The notes under the pieces: model-generated | What the model was told of the DNA's origin: nothing | What the model saw: the letters and a program-made list of their open reading frames with translations, nothing else | The model's database searches: none | Program-made: the position numbers and the translations under genes | Assembly: GCA_022432975.1 (NCBI GenBank) | Contig: CM039509.1 | Coordinates: 39,776,209-39,840,208 of the forward strand | From: Begonia masoniana | Taxonomy: Eukaryota > Streptophyta > Magnoliopsida > Cucurbitales > Begoniaceae | Direction of reading: 5' to 3' | DNA length: 64,000 nucleotides | Part shown: one piece after another, positions 44,422 to 55,231 of the stretch | How the letters are laid out: each line of letters starts with the position of its first letter | Numbering within the stretch: position 1 is the first letter of the stretch

Positions 44422-45975
44422 AGTGGTATCAGAGCTTGGGGCTTCCCCTGAGCATTTTTATTGCAAAAAAATTGTTTTCTTTTGGGTAAAATCGGACTTC
44501 AAAGTGTGAGCAAAATTGGGTGAAGAAAGGCACTTTTAGTTTTCCATAAAAACTCATTTTCGAAGTTACTGTTCCATTCTTTAAAATTGATTTTTCCTCA
44601 ACTTCTCTTCTATATTTTAGCTCTTTCCCTTCAGATTTTTATCCTCTAACAATCTCTAGTTGACCACTTTGCATGATAATGATAGTCGATTGAAGTTTTG
44701 GCTCAATCTTTGGCCGCGGGTCCGGGGTGTCTACCCCCACTTTCGGTTTTGTTCTTACTATGTCTAATCTGTTTTCTTTAATATTTTCGTTCTGTAATTT
44801 ACTTTCCAGCACCTTAACTCATCATATAATCATCTTAAGTATTAATATAAATAACCTATTTAGGAGTTGTGGCATTTAAATCAAGATTGAAATCGATTTT
44901 GTGCAAGATTGTGAGAAACCTATTTTGACCGATATTGACTTGCTTGTTTGTGTTATTATTGTGTCGTTTTTTTTATTCTATTTTTGTTCTAATCTTAATA
45001 TGAGATTATTCTGAATATATTATGGTTGTTTGTGTAAAAAAAATTCTGGTGCTTGATTAGGAAATTGAACCGGTCAATTTAGTGCATTAAGTTGTCCATA
45101 AGATATTTGTGTAAATGCCCCATTGAAAAATTTGAATTTTAATTTTGTGGAGTCTGTTTTAATTGACTAATAAGCACCTTAGATTTTTAGTACATGCATG
45201 ATATAATATGTTCTCAAACTTAGTTGTCATGCTAATTGATTTTTAGAGGATTAAAGTGTTAATATAAGTGCAAAAAAAAAAATAAAAAATAAAAATTCTG
45301 CTTGTTAGCCGAATTTGATTCACATTTTACACTTGAAACTCCATCAACTTTAATTGCACATCTTGCTATATTTGATTTCCATTGCATTGTGCTAAAGTTA
45401 TATCACATAAGTATTGCAAAAAGTAATCCAGTTTGGTAAGAATTAATATATTTTTGGCTTGGCTAAAATCAAAACTAAAAACTATTTTTTTTATGATAAG
45501 TATAATTGTGGCTTATTTGGGTTTGAAATTCACTAAGTTTTAGCATGATCTTTGCATGAATATTGTCATAGTGACTTAGTATTAAAGTTATAAGACTTAA
45601 TTAATTCATAAAGTCACTAAATTTGAGAAGATAATCAATTAATTTAAGCATGCCTAGAAGATGTTTGTAATAATGCCTCAATCAATTTTATGTTTTGTTT
45701 ATGTTTTTTCTATTTCTAATTAAGTTTTTGCATCTAGTTTTGAATTAGGCGTTCCTAATACTTAATTAGATAATCATATCCCTTTTTTCCTTTGAGTAAT
45801 CAACTTTTATTATTAAAAAAATTAAATTAAAATTGAAAATTAAATTTAAATCAAAATAAAAAAAAAAAATCAAATTTCTCTCTAACATTCCTAAGACTTA
45901 AAGTTAACACCTTTCAAGGTCTAAACTTTAAGAAATAAAAACTTTTAAATTAATTAATTGTCCCTAATATTTAGT
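44422..45975 (+). other. AT-rich leader of element H
   Basis: No coding signal in 1.5 kb; it lies between primer site and gag. A short GC-rich island (GGCCGCGGGTCCGGGGTGTC) occurs at about 44712-44731. Confidence 0.7.
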
Positions 45976-45977
45976 AA

Positions 45978-46707
45978 TGAGGATGAGAAGTAATAGAACC
46001 GGTTATGGGAAGCCTCGTGATTTTTTCCTACGTTTAGTGGACGTTCAAGGAATTTTTATGATTGGTTGGATGAGGTAGAGGAATTGTTTGAGTCTTATGA
46101 GTTTTCGGATAAAAAGAGAATCAAACTAACCTCTTCGATTCTTACTGGAGATTCAAGTTTGTGGTGGGAAGAAATTAAGAAAAAGGAGAGGATGAAGGGC
46201 AAAATTCGCACTTGGAGGTTAATGAAGAGACTATTAAAAAAAGACTTTGCCCCTAAATATTACAAGTCAGTGCATACCTCTAGAGATTTTTCAAGATCAC
46301 CTAACTATAGTGAACCGCCATCTTCCCTAAAACAAATCCTCATTAACCTAGAACAAATCCTTAGTAAAAACTTATTTAGTGAAAATAAGGATGTCAAGTT
46401 TGTAGAAGAACCTCATAGCTTAAAAGAAATACTAGAGGAAGAGGTATTAGTGGGAGATGAGGTTAGTGAAGAATTACTATGTGAGGAAGGATATGAGTCT
46501 CTCGAGGAAGAGATATGTTATTCCGAGGATGACCCATTGCTTGAATTGATTGAAGTAATGGAAAAAGAAGAAAAATTAGACCACGAATCAGTTGAACAAC
46601 GGGTTGAAATTTTAGAAGAAAGTTTTAAAGAATCCCCTACTCCTAGCAGTTTCATCAATGATTTTGGGATTGCGAATCTATTTGAAGAAATAATCTTTGA
46701 GGATTAA
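45978..46707 (+). pseudogene. Element H gag
   Basis: The gag start is visible at about 45978 (MRMRSNRTGYGKPRDFF) but a frameshift follows. The open frame 46066-46707 has the Retrotrans_gag core (LTGDSSLWWEEIKKKER, TWRLMKRLLKKDFAPKYY) and then a long acidic tail (SEELLCEEGYESLEEEICYSEDD). The zinc knuckle is missing. Confidence 0.8.
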
Positions 46708-46713
46708 AGTGAA

Positions 46714-47502
46714 CTAATGGTAGAGTCTAGTGAACCTCAAGAGAAAGAGTCCAAACTCGAGGAATCCAAACTTTTGGTAGCCAAAGAAGAGCAACCCCAA
46801 ATTAAGTGGTATGATAATTTCTTTTATTAGGAAATACCCACACCACGATCCCCAATAATACCTTTTCTTAAATTTAATGAACAATGGGAAGAGAGGGTGG
46901 ATGAAGTAGAACCTTACCCCTTGAAAGAAGTGACAACATTGTATATTCCCTCCACTACTTATCAAAGTTGGTCTTATCAAGTAAAGAAGGATTTGAGTGA
47001 AGAGAACATCTATGAGATTGGTGACATGATCATTGGTCCATCCCTTAATAAAAATATAGTTAATTTCATCTTAGGCCATTTTTGGGAGATCCCCATCTCT
47101 TCTAGAGGATTCCTGAAAAGAGCATTTTATGCCATAGACCCTAAAAATTATGAGGCTGATACCTGCAGTGGATTTGGTCCATCCTACAACTTGGCCTTTC
47201 CTAATGCATCCCTTAAATTCATTAATGTTAAAATAGGTGATCAACCAACTCAACCGACCTCCACGATTGATTATCACAAATTTTACCATCGTACGAGAGA
47301 AAATGAATACTTTAATTTGGTAACAACAAGGTTAGAATGGGGAAAAGACTACGGTTTTATCGAGTCTACATTGGTGGCTGTAATTTTAAAAAGATTAATT
47401 CTTTGGATAAAAGAGTGTCATGAGGACATCGTACTACCACATGTAGAATTTGCTACTTTCGAAACATTCATTCCACTAACCAGCAAACGCCTTTCGAAGT
47501 AG
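46714..47502 (+). CDS. Unrecognised ORF of element H with integrase remnant
   Basis: From 46897 an open frame of 201 codons starts MDEVEPYPLKEVTTLYIPST. Its frame is coding-like back to about 46714 apart from a stop near 46829. The middle (NIVNFILGHFWEIPISSRG, DPKNYEADTCSGFGPSYN, FINVKIGDQPTQPTSTIDYH, FYHRTRENEYFNLVTTRLEW) matches nothing I know. The last 40 residues (ECHEDIVLPHVEFA) are the typical end of a gypsy integrase. It could be a captured host exon or an ORF specific to non-autonomous retroelements. Function unknown. Confidence 0.5.
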
Positions 47503-47772
47503 TTTTTGAATTCAATCCACCCACCTTTACCAAAGAACTACATAGCAAGACCACTCAACCACCTAAAATTTGGAGTTTGTATCAAGAATACCATTGGTGG
47601 TTGAAAGGATTTCAACTGTACACTTTAATGAAGGGCTACTACCTTATCATATTCAAGTTTAAAATCTAAGCGAGTTTAGTTGAGACATTTGGCACTAATT
47701 TGGGAGAGAACATCATCGAAAAGAAGCCAATCAATGGATTTGAGGTCAAATATTCAAATCACTAGGAGAGGA

Positions 47773-48998
47773 TTACATGTCTAGGGGCCCAATCACATGA
47801 AAATCTAATAAAGGCCCAAATTTTATTTATTTTCTCTACTCATTACGTGTTCTCTTTTGCAGGTATGAATCTATGGGAGGAGTGCACATGGAAATCTTAC
47901 TTGATCGACGTGGATCACTCTCTCGGCATGGAGAGCCCTTTGGAGAGCTTGAGATTTATTGAAGAAATCATTAGAGCAGCAGCTGGAGAATCAGAAGCCG
48001 GAATTTGTCTTCCGGGGGACAACTCTATGTAATTTTAGCATTTTTCTTTTTTTTTTCTTTTATTTGGAAAACTCTAGGTCATTAGTTAGGCTTTTATCAC
48101 AATTAAGACTTAGTCACGTATAGTGGCTTGATTGGGGTGCCACCAATAAGCGCATTGTGGAGCTATCACATGACCACCACTTGGCCCATTGTGGATTTAT
48201 CATATAACCATCACTTGGCTCATTGATGAGCTATTTCTTGGCTCATGCCTTGGCCCGTTAGGAGTTGGCATTTGGAGCATTTGGACTTGGCCCATTGAGA
48301 GTTGGCATTTGGAGCACTTGAAGTATTTGAACTTGGCCCATTGGGAGTTAGCATTTGGAGCACATGGAGAGAGAGACTTTGCATCATCTCGGCCCTCCCT
48401 TCCTTTGGTCCTCCATGGCTCTCATTACATCTTACATATGGAAACCCTAATTTAGCCTAGGTCTTTATATATAGCCTACTCTTTGTAATGGTTAAAAACC
48501 TTTTGCAAAATTTGAATAGAATTTTGTTTTCCTTTTGAGCATTGCTCTTGGAGTCCACGGTTTGTGCCAAAACCGTGAAGGAGTGAGATCTCCATTGATA
48601 TCCAAGCCTAAAAGTGCTTGAATATCTTTTACCCTTCTTCTTCCTCTCTCTTTGGAGAGTATATAGGTTGAAGAAGGCAAACCTTTCCCAAGGCGGTTGG
48701 TGTTTCCTTTGGGAAAACACCTTTACCTCAAAGCAAAACATAAGATAGCTTTGGAGGCCTCTAAGGGGCTATCCTTCACCACGATTTTTTTTCATCCATT
48801 TTTCATTCATCTTTTCGAGTTGACATTGTCACGACTTTTCTTTCTCACACAGTCCTCTACATTTCATCTTTTTATTGCATTTCATTTCAACCTCATGTTC
48901 ATCCTCATTTTTGCACAAATCCAAGAGCACACTATCACCCAAGCACCTTTAGTTCTTTGTGGGTTTTGAGCTAACTCTTTTTGGAGCTTGGCTCATTA
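47773..48998 (+). repeat. Element H 3' LTR
   Basis: About 1226 bp. It is longer than the left LTR mainly because the GGCATTTGGAGCA/CTTGGCCCATTG repeats at 48245-48365 have additional copies. It ends GCTCATTA, followed by GACGG. Confidence 0.85.
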
Positions 48999-49003
48999 GA
49001 CGG

Positions 49004-49518
49004 CTTGCCAATGTATGTCGAAGGGAGCATGCATAAACTGGGAGACTTTGTTGACAGTAAAAACAATGTCTAGTCGAGTCATACTGCAGTACTGTAAACC
49101 ACCAACAATACTACAATAGAAATAGCCGTCAGATAGAGGTGTGCCAGATTTTTGGGAGATTATTAGTCCAGCCACCATGGGAGTAGGAACTAGTTTACAT
49201 GATTCCATCTTTGCCCTGTGAAGTAGTTTATTTATATATCGGGATTGCAAAAAATGCATACCTGCCGAATTTCGAGTAACCAAAATCCCAAGGAAGAAAG
49301 ATAGCGGCCCAAGATCCCGAACTTTAAATTGTGAATGCAAGTATGTTAGAAGTTGATCAATAAGGCTATCGGATGTGCCTGTCATGATAATATCATCTAC
49401 ATACACGAGCATAATGAGAAGAGATGAGTTTGTACACCAGATGAATAAAGACGAATCAGATTTGGACTATGAGAAACCCCATTGTATAAGAGCAGTATAG
49501 AGCTTAGTGTACCAGACA
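49004..49518 (-). pseudogene. Copia E reverse transcriptase (separated by H)
   Basis: On the minus strand: TKLYTALIQWGFS-like, then [18 protein letters not shown] with an intact YVDD box, [35 protein letters not shown], ending HWQAV exactly where RNase H resumes at 43243. The upstream end is lost under a Cassandra LTR at 49519. Confidence 0.85.
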
Positions 49519-49978
49519 TGTAACGACCCATTTTCTCAGCAAGATATTGTCCGCTCTGGGGATTGGGCCATAGCCTAATATCCTCCCCTCACGATTTTGT
49601 TTGACGATGACTTCCCAGTCGGTCAACCAACCTGGTACTACTTTCGCCGAAGCACTTTTAACTTCGAAGTTCTTATGGGATCCGTTGTCAATTGTGCTCC
49701 AAAACGCGTCTTGCTATCTTGGGAGGGTCTCTTTACATATGTTTCATTTCCACATACTTCGCCAAGCGATGTGAGATTGTGACGACCCCCTTTTTTACGA
49801 CCCGTCACCTTCCGATTTGCCTAAAAAGCAGAAACACAATGCCCTTCTGTTACACCGTCCACTGCTCAACGGGCAGCCAAACGGACCGTCGACATTCACA
49901 TGACCACCGGTCACGTCAGTCGAACGACGCGTCGAATACACACGTCCACTGGTCACAAAACGACAAACTCTATTTCTC
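49519..49978 (-). mobile_element. Cassandra-type LTR running into the gap
   Basis: It starts TGTAACGACCC (the complement of the LTR end GGGTCGTTACA). It holds the 5S rRNA-like core on the minus strand (about 49605-49690). It extends past ACGACCCGTCACCTTCCG into unique sequence before the gap. The left target site would be AGACA; the right side is unknown. Confidence 0.75.
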
Positions 49979-50078
49979 NNNNNNNNNNNNNNNNNNNNNN
50001 NNNNNNNNNNNNNNNNNNNNNNNNNNNNNNNNNNNNNNNNNNNNNNNNNNNNNNNNNNNNNNNNNNNNNNNNNNNNNN
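49979..50078. other. Assembly gap (100 N)
   Basis: Exactly 100 N, a usual placeholder length, so the real gap size is unknown. The other side of copia E and D expected here is not seen beyond it. Confidence 0.95.
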
Positions 50079-50507
50079 CACTATAGCAACATAGCATATA
50101 TCACAAATGAGGCTGTTGGGTCCGTTGAACTTTCTTGTAATATCAGCATGTTGCTCTGGCTTGAATTTGGGCTCTGATTAATCAATTGGACACGATGAAT
50201 TCAACAATTCATTTTTACATCTCAATCAACCAGCAAAAAAGAGTTTTGTGAAACTACTTTCTTACATTTACTCGAAGCAACGACACGCAAGTGCCGGTAT
50301 CGCGTCCGTTAGCGACATGTGCCACCTCTTGAACAACTCCACCGTTTGAAAGAATGTCCCACTGTCATATCATACGATGAGAAGATCAATGCCAAGAACT
50401 CTGATATAATCATCATTAGCATAACCTATGAGGGTTAGTTAGGGTTTAAAACCAATTGAGATATATGTAATATTTTCTCTAAATAACTAGTACAATAAGT
50501 TTTATTA
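50079..50507. other. Unannotated flank of the Pack-MULE
   Basis: No coding frame and no repeat recognised. Confidence 0.4.
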
Positions 50508-50516
50508 TAAAATTTA

Positions 50517-50660
50517 GGGAAATTATCAATTTTAACCCTGTACTATACACGTTATTTCAAGTAAACCCCTGTACTAAAAAAACCGACAAATCAAACCTTA
50601 TACAATTATTCTGTTATCATTTTAAACCTTTTTAAATTTTCTGTTAAAACCCTACCGTTA
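50517..50660 (+). repeat. Left terminal inverted repeat of the Pack-MULE
   Basis: 144 bp, complementary to 52266-52409. Confidence 0.9.
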
Positions 50661-50670
50661 GTCCACTCGC

Positions 50671-51290
50671 AGAATCCAAGGTTTTTGAAGAAATGGTCGA
50701 AGCAGATTTTGGAAGGTTTGGATTATTTGCATACCCACGAACCTTGCGTTATTCACAGAGATCTCAACTGTAGCAATGTCTTCGTCAATGGCAATACCGA
50801 ACAGGTAGTATCTCTTTCTCTCTCTTCGTTATTGCCAAAGACAGTCTCTCTCTCTCTTCTGTGATTTTATTATCTCATTCTGAGTTTTTTAATCAGGTTA
50901 AGATTGGCGATTTGGGATTAGCTGCAATAGTGGGCAAGAGCCATTCTGCTCATTCAATTCTAGGTACGCCGGAATTCATGGCGCCGGAGCTATACGAGGA
51001 AAATTATACAGAAATGGTGGATATTTACTCCTTTGGAATGTGTTTACTGGAGATGGTGACTCTAGAAATTCCTTACAGCGAATGCGACAACATCGCCAAA
51101 ATATACAGAAAAGTGTTGGCCGGGGTACGACCGGCGGCGCTAAATAAGGTCGGAGACCCTGAAGTTAAGGAGTTCATTGAAAAATGCTTGGCTAAACCGA
51201 GAGAAAGACCCGACGGCCAGCGACCTCCTCCGGGATTCTTTCTTCGACGAAGTAGATAAAGAAGAACACGACGATTCATCGTCTTCTCTA
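50671..51290 (+). pseudogene. WNK-type protein kinase fragment
   Basis: Two exons: 50671-50804 ([20 protein letters not shown], then [16 protein letters not shown]) and 50897-51290, separated by a 92-bp GT-AG intron. The activation loop starts IGDLGLA, with DLG instead of DFG as is characteristic of WNK kinases. [26 protein letters not shown] and [15 protein letters not shown] follow. The N-lobe is absent. One-base frameshift near 51212 breaks the end; in the other frame the ending reads [19 protein letters not shown], like the short WNK11-type C-terminus. WNKs are Ser/Thr kinases; this fragment lacks the ATP-binding N-lobe and cannot be an active kinase. Confidence 0.88.
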
Positions 51291-51299
51291 TGACAAGAA

Positions 51300-52106
51300 C
51301 AGATTTTTGCATAATTTTGTATAAATTCCTCCTTTTTTTTCTCTTTTTTCGTTTGGAACTTCGATTTTTGGGTATACGTGTGTAAATCTCAAGAAAATTT
51401 TTAGTACAATTTGATCTGCTTTGTGTTTACGTCGGCCGGTTTCACCCGCGAATCTAAGATGAGGTTTTATTCATGAACAATTCTCCTTGAACTACATCCA
51501 AGCAACGTGGTATTGTCCGCTCTTTTGCTTTACCCGCTCCCACAATTTTGATTTTGAGTAAAATAACAAAGTAAACGTAGAATTACTCTTCTTCTTGATT
51601 GAGAATGACCAAGATCATCTACGCCTTTCTTCAAACACCTTGTAAACTCAAAATGCCTTGGTTCCCAAACTAGAAAACCAGTTGGTTCCCATGGAGACAG
51701 ACTTTCGACAACACCTGGAATAACAGGGGATTAAACTTCATGCATCATGGCAATCTCCTCTCATGGCAGAGTACGGAGTTTCTCGAGTCCAATTTCTCAA
51801 ACCGAATTGGAAATTGAAATCAGAAGACAGACATTTACATCTAGGGAATACTCCCCCCAGTTTTGTTGACAGGGATTGGGAAGACAATGGACAAGATAGA
51901 AGAGATCATCAATTGCTCTCACTCGAAACTTCCATAGAAGGACCAAGTCAGAACTTTCAATTCAACAGTCTGTAAGAACAGGGCAATCCAAAACTTTCAA
52001 ACATGAAGGAATAAAAATTTCAGCTTCGAATCTTTCAGGGAATCGCGATTTTCATTTCCTCCATGGAAGTTCATCGTTTCAAGCTTTTTGAGAAAACCCA
52101 ACAACA

Positions 52107-52174
<68 letters not shown>

Positions 52175-52265
52175 CCTCCATTGCCGACTCAGATTAAACT
52201 CGAAGAACAGTGGAACAGCGTCTTCTCCAAAATCAAATCATTCTTTGCTTTGGATTCATGCGGAA
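51300..52265. other. Non-kinase interior of the Pack-MULE
   Basis: It probably begins with the 3' UTR of the WNK donor. From about 51560 the sequence differs in character and may come from a second host locus. A (GA)n microsatellite lies at 52110-52170. No protein domain was recognised (longest frame 51763-51975, 70 codons). Confidence 0.45.
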
Positions 52266-52409
52266 TAACGGTAGGGTTTTAACAGAAATTTTAAAAAGGT
52301 TTAAAACGATAACAGAATAATTGTATAAGGTTCGATTTGTCGGTTTTTTTAGTACAGGGGTCTACTTGAAATAACGTGTATAGTACAGGGTTAAAATTGA
52401 TAATTTTCC
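52266..52409 (-). repeat. Right terminal inverted repeat of the Pack-MULE
   Basis: Inverted copy of 50517-50660, followed by the target duplication TAAAATTTA. Confidence 0.9.
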
Positions 52410-52971
52410 TAAAATTTAAGAGCCAAGTTAATTTGGTTAAAAGTGCTAGTATAAGTATATTATTTATTTAATTGTACTTGACACAAAATGGTAATTATCA
52501 CAATAGTCTGTTGAAGGTGTAACGACCCCTCTTCTCAGCAAGATATTGTCCGCTCTGGGGATTGGGCCGCAGCCCAATATCCTCCTCTCACGGCTTTGTT
52601 TGGCGAGAACTTCCCGGAAGGTCACCCAACCTGGAATTGCTCTCGCCGAAGCACTTTTAACTTCGGAGTTCTTATGGGATCCGTCGCCAATCGTGCTCCA
52701 AAACGCGTCTTGCTATTTTGGGAGGGATCTCTTACATATGTTTCATTTCCATGTACTTCCCCAAGCGATGTGGTATTGTGACGACCCCACTTTCAACGAC
52801 CGAATCCTCCGGCCCAACCCTCTGGGATCCGCGGAGTTTTCGTTGAACCCTCCGGCTTAACCCTCTAGGATCCGCGAAATTTTAACCCATACTCCGGCCC
52901 CAACCGGGCACATACGTCCTCTAAGGATCCGCAGAGCATGGGTGGTTCCACTACATACGTGTCAAGTCGAG

Positions 52972-53777
52972 TGTGATGACCCAGATGTTTAAGTATGGTA
53001 CGATGGCTGCACGAACCGGAACCCGGATGGCGGTACGTTCGCGCGGGCAAATCGAAAGGTGACAGGTCGTAAAAAGGGGGTCGTCACAATCCCACATCGC
53101 TTGGGGAAGTATATGGAAATGAAACATATGTAAAGAGACCCTTCCAACATAGCAAAACGCGTTTTGGAGCACAATTGACAACGGATCCCATAAGAACTCC
53201 GGAGTTAAAAGTGCTTCGGCGAGAGCAATCCCAGGTTGGGTGACCTTCCGGGAAGTTCTCGCCAAACAAAGCCGTGAGGGGAGGATATTGGGCTGTGGCT
53301 CAATCCCCAGAGCGGACAATATCTTGCTGGAAAATGGGGTCGTTACAAATGGTATCAAAGCCTGTACCCAACCGGAAATGTGGCCAACGAGGGGGGGTGA
53401 TTGTGATGACCCAGATGTGTAAGTATGGTACGATGGCTGCACGAACCAGAACCCGGATGGCGGTACGTTCGCGCAGGCAAATCGGAAGGTGACAGGTCGT
53501 AAAAAGGGGGTCGTTACAATCCCACATCGCTTGGGGAAGTATGTGGAAATGAAACATATGTAAAGAGACCCTTCCAACATAGCAAGACGCGTTTTGGAGT
53601 ACAATTGACAACGGATCCCATAAGAACTCCGAAGTTAAAAGTGCTTCGGCGAGAGCAATCCCAGGTTGGGTGACCTTCCGAGAAGTTCTCGCCAAACAAA
53701 GCCGTGAGGGGAGGATATTGGGCTGCGGCTCAATCCCCAGAGCAGACAATATCTTGCTGGAAAATGGGGTCGTTACA
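52972..53777 (+). mobile_element. Complete Cassandra-type TRIM
   Basis: Two 376-bp LTRs (52972-53347 and 53402-53777) with TG...CA ends enclose only 54 bp: a primer site (TGGTATCAAAGCC at 53350) and a G-run purine tract (53389-53397). The target repeat TCGAG is perfect (52967-52971, 53778-53782). Each LTR carries a 5S rRNA-like segment (from GGATCCCATAAGAACTCC at 53183 and 53613) keeping the order of the pol III internal promoter boxes (GTTAAAAGTGCTTCGGCGAG, then GGTTGGGTGACCTTCCG). LTR differences are about a dozen, almost all C/T or G/A. No coding capacity, as expected for TRIMs. Confidence 0.92.
53183..53265 (+). promoter_or_regulatory. 5S rRNA-like pol III promoter in a Cassandra LTR
   Basis: It corresponds to the 5S stretch from GGATCCCAT to GGGAAGTTCTCG. 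A-box- and C-box-like blocks are at normal distance, with several substitutions from plant 5S rRNA. Confidence 0.7.
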
Positions 53778-53905
53778 TCGAGTCATCACAGAAGGGATGT
53801 AAGGGGGTCCGTGTTTCTCAAGAGAAATAGAGTCTTCTTCTTCTTCCCTCTTTGCTGTCTCTTTCATTTTCTTACACAGTATCAGAGCTCTACGGTTCTT
53901 AACAA

Positions 53906-54860
53906 ATGGCCTCGTCAAGTTCTTTGTTCCCCACATCCCTCTTAGCTCCTCTTTCTTCTTCCTCCCTATCTCCCTTTCCCTCTATGAATCAAACGCTCAC
54001 TATTAAACTCGACTCCACCAACTACCTCGTCTGGAAAGCACAAATTTTGAACGTCGTCATCGCAAATGGCCTCGACAGCATTCTAGATGGGTTGTGCCCA
54101 TCTCCTCCTCTATTTCTAGACTCTTCTCTCACAAACTCAAAATCCTGGGTTTTTCTTGAGGCGGAGGCACAACTGACATTTTATGAGTTGACTCTTCTCC
54201 TCTATTTCTGAGAGTCTTCTTCCCCAAATCGTCATCTTCAACATTGTTAGTGAAATTTGGCTAGCTTTCGGCCGAATGTTCACTTCTTCCTCTTTAGCTA
54301 GAATCACAAATCTTCGAACTCAACTTCACACCCTGTCAAAAGATGATATTTTTGTTACCTCATACACTCAAAAAATCACTTCTTTATGCAATACATTAGC
54401 GCCTATCGGAGAACTGATATCTTACCACAACCAAGTCATTTACTTTCTCGGCGGACTGTGTAGCGATTACAACGCGTTCGTGACATCCATCACGAACCGT
54501 GCAGATCAGTCGTCCCTGGAGGAAATCCACTGCTTGCTTCAAAGCTACGAGTGTCGTCTGGAAAAACAAAACTAGGTGACATCACTGTCAGCTCCACCGG
54601 TTATTCAAGCTCATGCGGCTATCCACTGATTTCCCTACTCTCCTCGGACGTTCAACGTCCCTCAGAACCGCCTTCCATTTGCATCATCTGCAGATTCTTA
54701 TCAAGGTGGCCTCGGGCCAGCCTTTATCCTGCTCCACCTTGGCGCCCAACCCGGCCCACAGGCAACTTCAAGCCTCGATGTCAAATATGCAGTAAACTAG
54801 GCCACGTTGCAGCCATATGCTATCATCGACTGAACACCTGCTACAAACCTCCTTCTCCAT
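53906..54860 (+). pseudogene. Copia I gag
   Basis: MASSSSLFPTSLLAPL, IKLDSTNYLVWKAQILNV, then a deletion or frameshift near 54130. Frame 54276-54575 has LARITNLRTQLHTLSKDD and LLQSYECRLEKQN. A CCHC knuckle (CQICSKLGHVAAICYHR) lies near 54780. Stops and frameshifts separate all the pieces. Confidence 0.82.
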
Positions 54861-55126
54861 CCCAACCTTAAACTTTTCTGTCTCTATTTCAAGCCAACAT
54901 GGCAGGGATATTGCCACTTCTTTCTCGGCTTTATCTTCAGCCACCGCTTCGACCTTGGATTTTTGAGCCACCTATCATTTGACACCAAATGCCTCCATGT
55001 TGCACAACCCAACTCCAAACTTTGGTTCTACTCAAGTGATTACAGCCAACGGTAAGCCAATGTCAATTAAGCATTATGGTTTAGCTATTCTTCCTACTAG
55101 TAGTCGATCAATGTCTTTGTCCACAA

Positions 55127-55231
55127 TGTAACGGCCCACTCCCCCGGCCCAGGGCTCACTCCGCGACCAGGCCAAGCATCGGTGGGACCTGCACGACTTG
55201 GGCCTGCGGGAACGGGGTCCAGGCCGTTACA
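55127..55231. mobile_element. 105-bp mini-element with LTR-like ends
   Basis: It sits inside copia I between perfect CACAA duplications (55122-55126, 55232-55236). The ends form a perfect 10-bp inverted repeat (TGTAACGGCC...GGCCGTTACA) with TG...CA termini. It is GC-rich, unlike its surroundings. The size and ends fit a solo LTR of a very small (SMART/TRIM-like) retrotransposon. Confidence 0.8.

Larger units (their letters stand above)
43244..48998 (+). mobile_element. Element H: non-autonomous gypsy-like LTR retrotransposon
   Basis: It is inserted in copia E RT between perfect GACGG duplications (43239-43243, 48999-49003). The LTRs are about 1.18 kb (43244-44421) and 1.23 kb (47773-48998). 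The primer site TGGTATCAGAGC is at 44424. The 3.35-kb interior has a long AT-rich leader, a gag frame, one unrecognised frame and an integrase C-terminal remnant, but no RT or RNase H. It would need helper proteins. The insertion duplicates fix the ends 5 bp outside the TG of the LTR. Confidence 0.87.
50517..52409. mobile_element. Pack-MULE carrying a WNK kinase fragment
   Basis: The element is 1893 bp with 144-bp terminal inverted repeats (50517-50660 and 52266-52409, only about five or six differences, starting GGGAAATTATC / GGAAAATTATC). It sits between perfect 9-bp duplications TAAAATTTA (50508-50516, 52410-52418). Long inverted repeats plus a 9-bp duplication identify a Mutator-like element. 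No transposase is present. The interior is host-derived: a WNK kinase fragment with its intron, followed by about 1 kb of other, possibly UTR-type sequence with a (GA)n run. Confidence 0.9.
52518..53790 (-). mobile_element. Cassandra solo LTR (outer), split by a second Cassandra
   Basis: The minus-strand solo LTR is made of 52518-52971 and 53783-53790, about 462 bp, flanked by perfect GAAGG duplications (52513-52517, 53791-53795). It contains the 5S rRNA-like core and GGATCC(G)CGGAGTTTT-type repeats (about 52825-52940). It is located in the 5' LTR region of copia I. Confidence 0.85.

Noticed and set aside
49692..50177. Frames running through 49979-50078
   Set aside because: They consist partly of N and join unrelated sequence across a gap of unknown size.
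50671..51290. Intact WNK kinase gene
   Set aside because: The N-lobe is missing, the C-terminus is frameshifted, and the whole is enclosed by transposon inverted repeats and a 9-bp duplication.
53155..53265. 5S rRNA gene
   Set aside because: The 5S-like stretch is incomplete, has many substitutions, and lies in LTRs of a Cassandra TRIM with target duplications.
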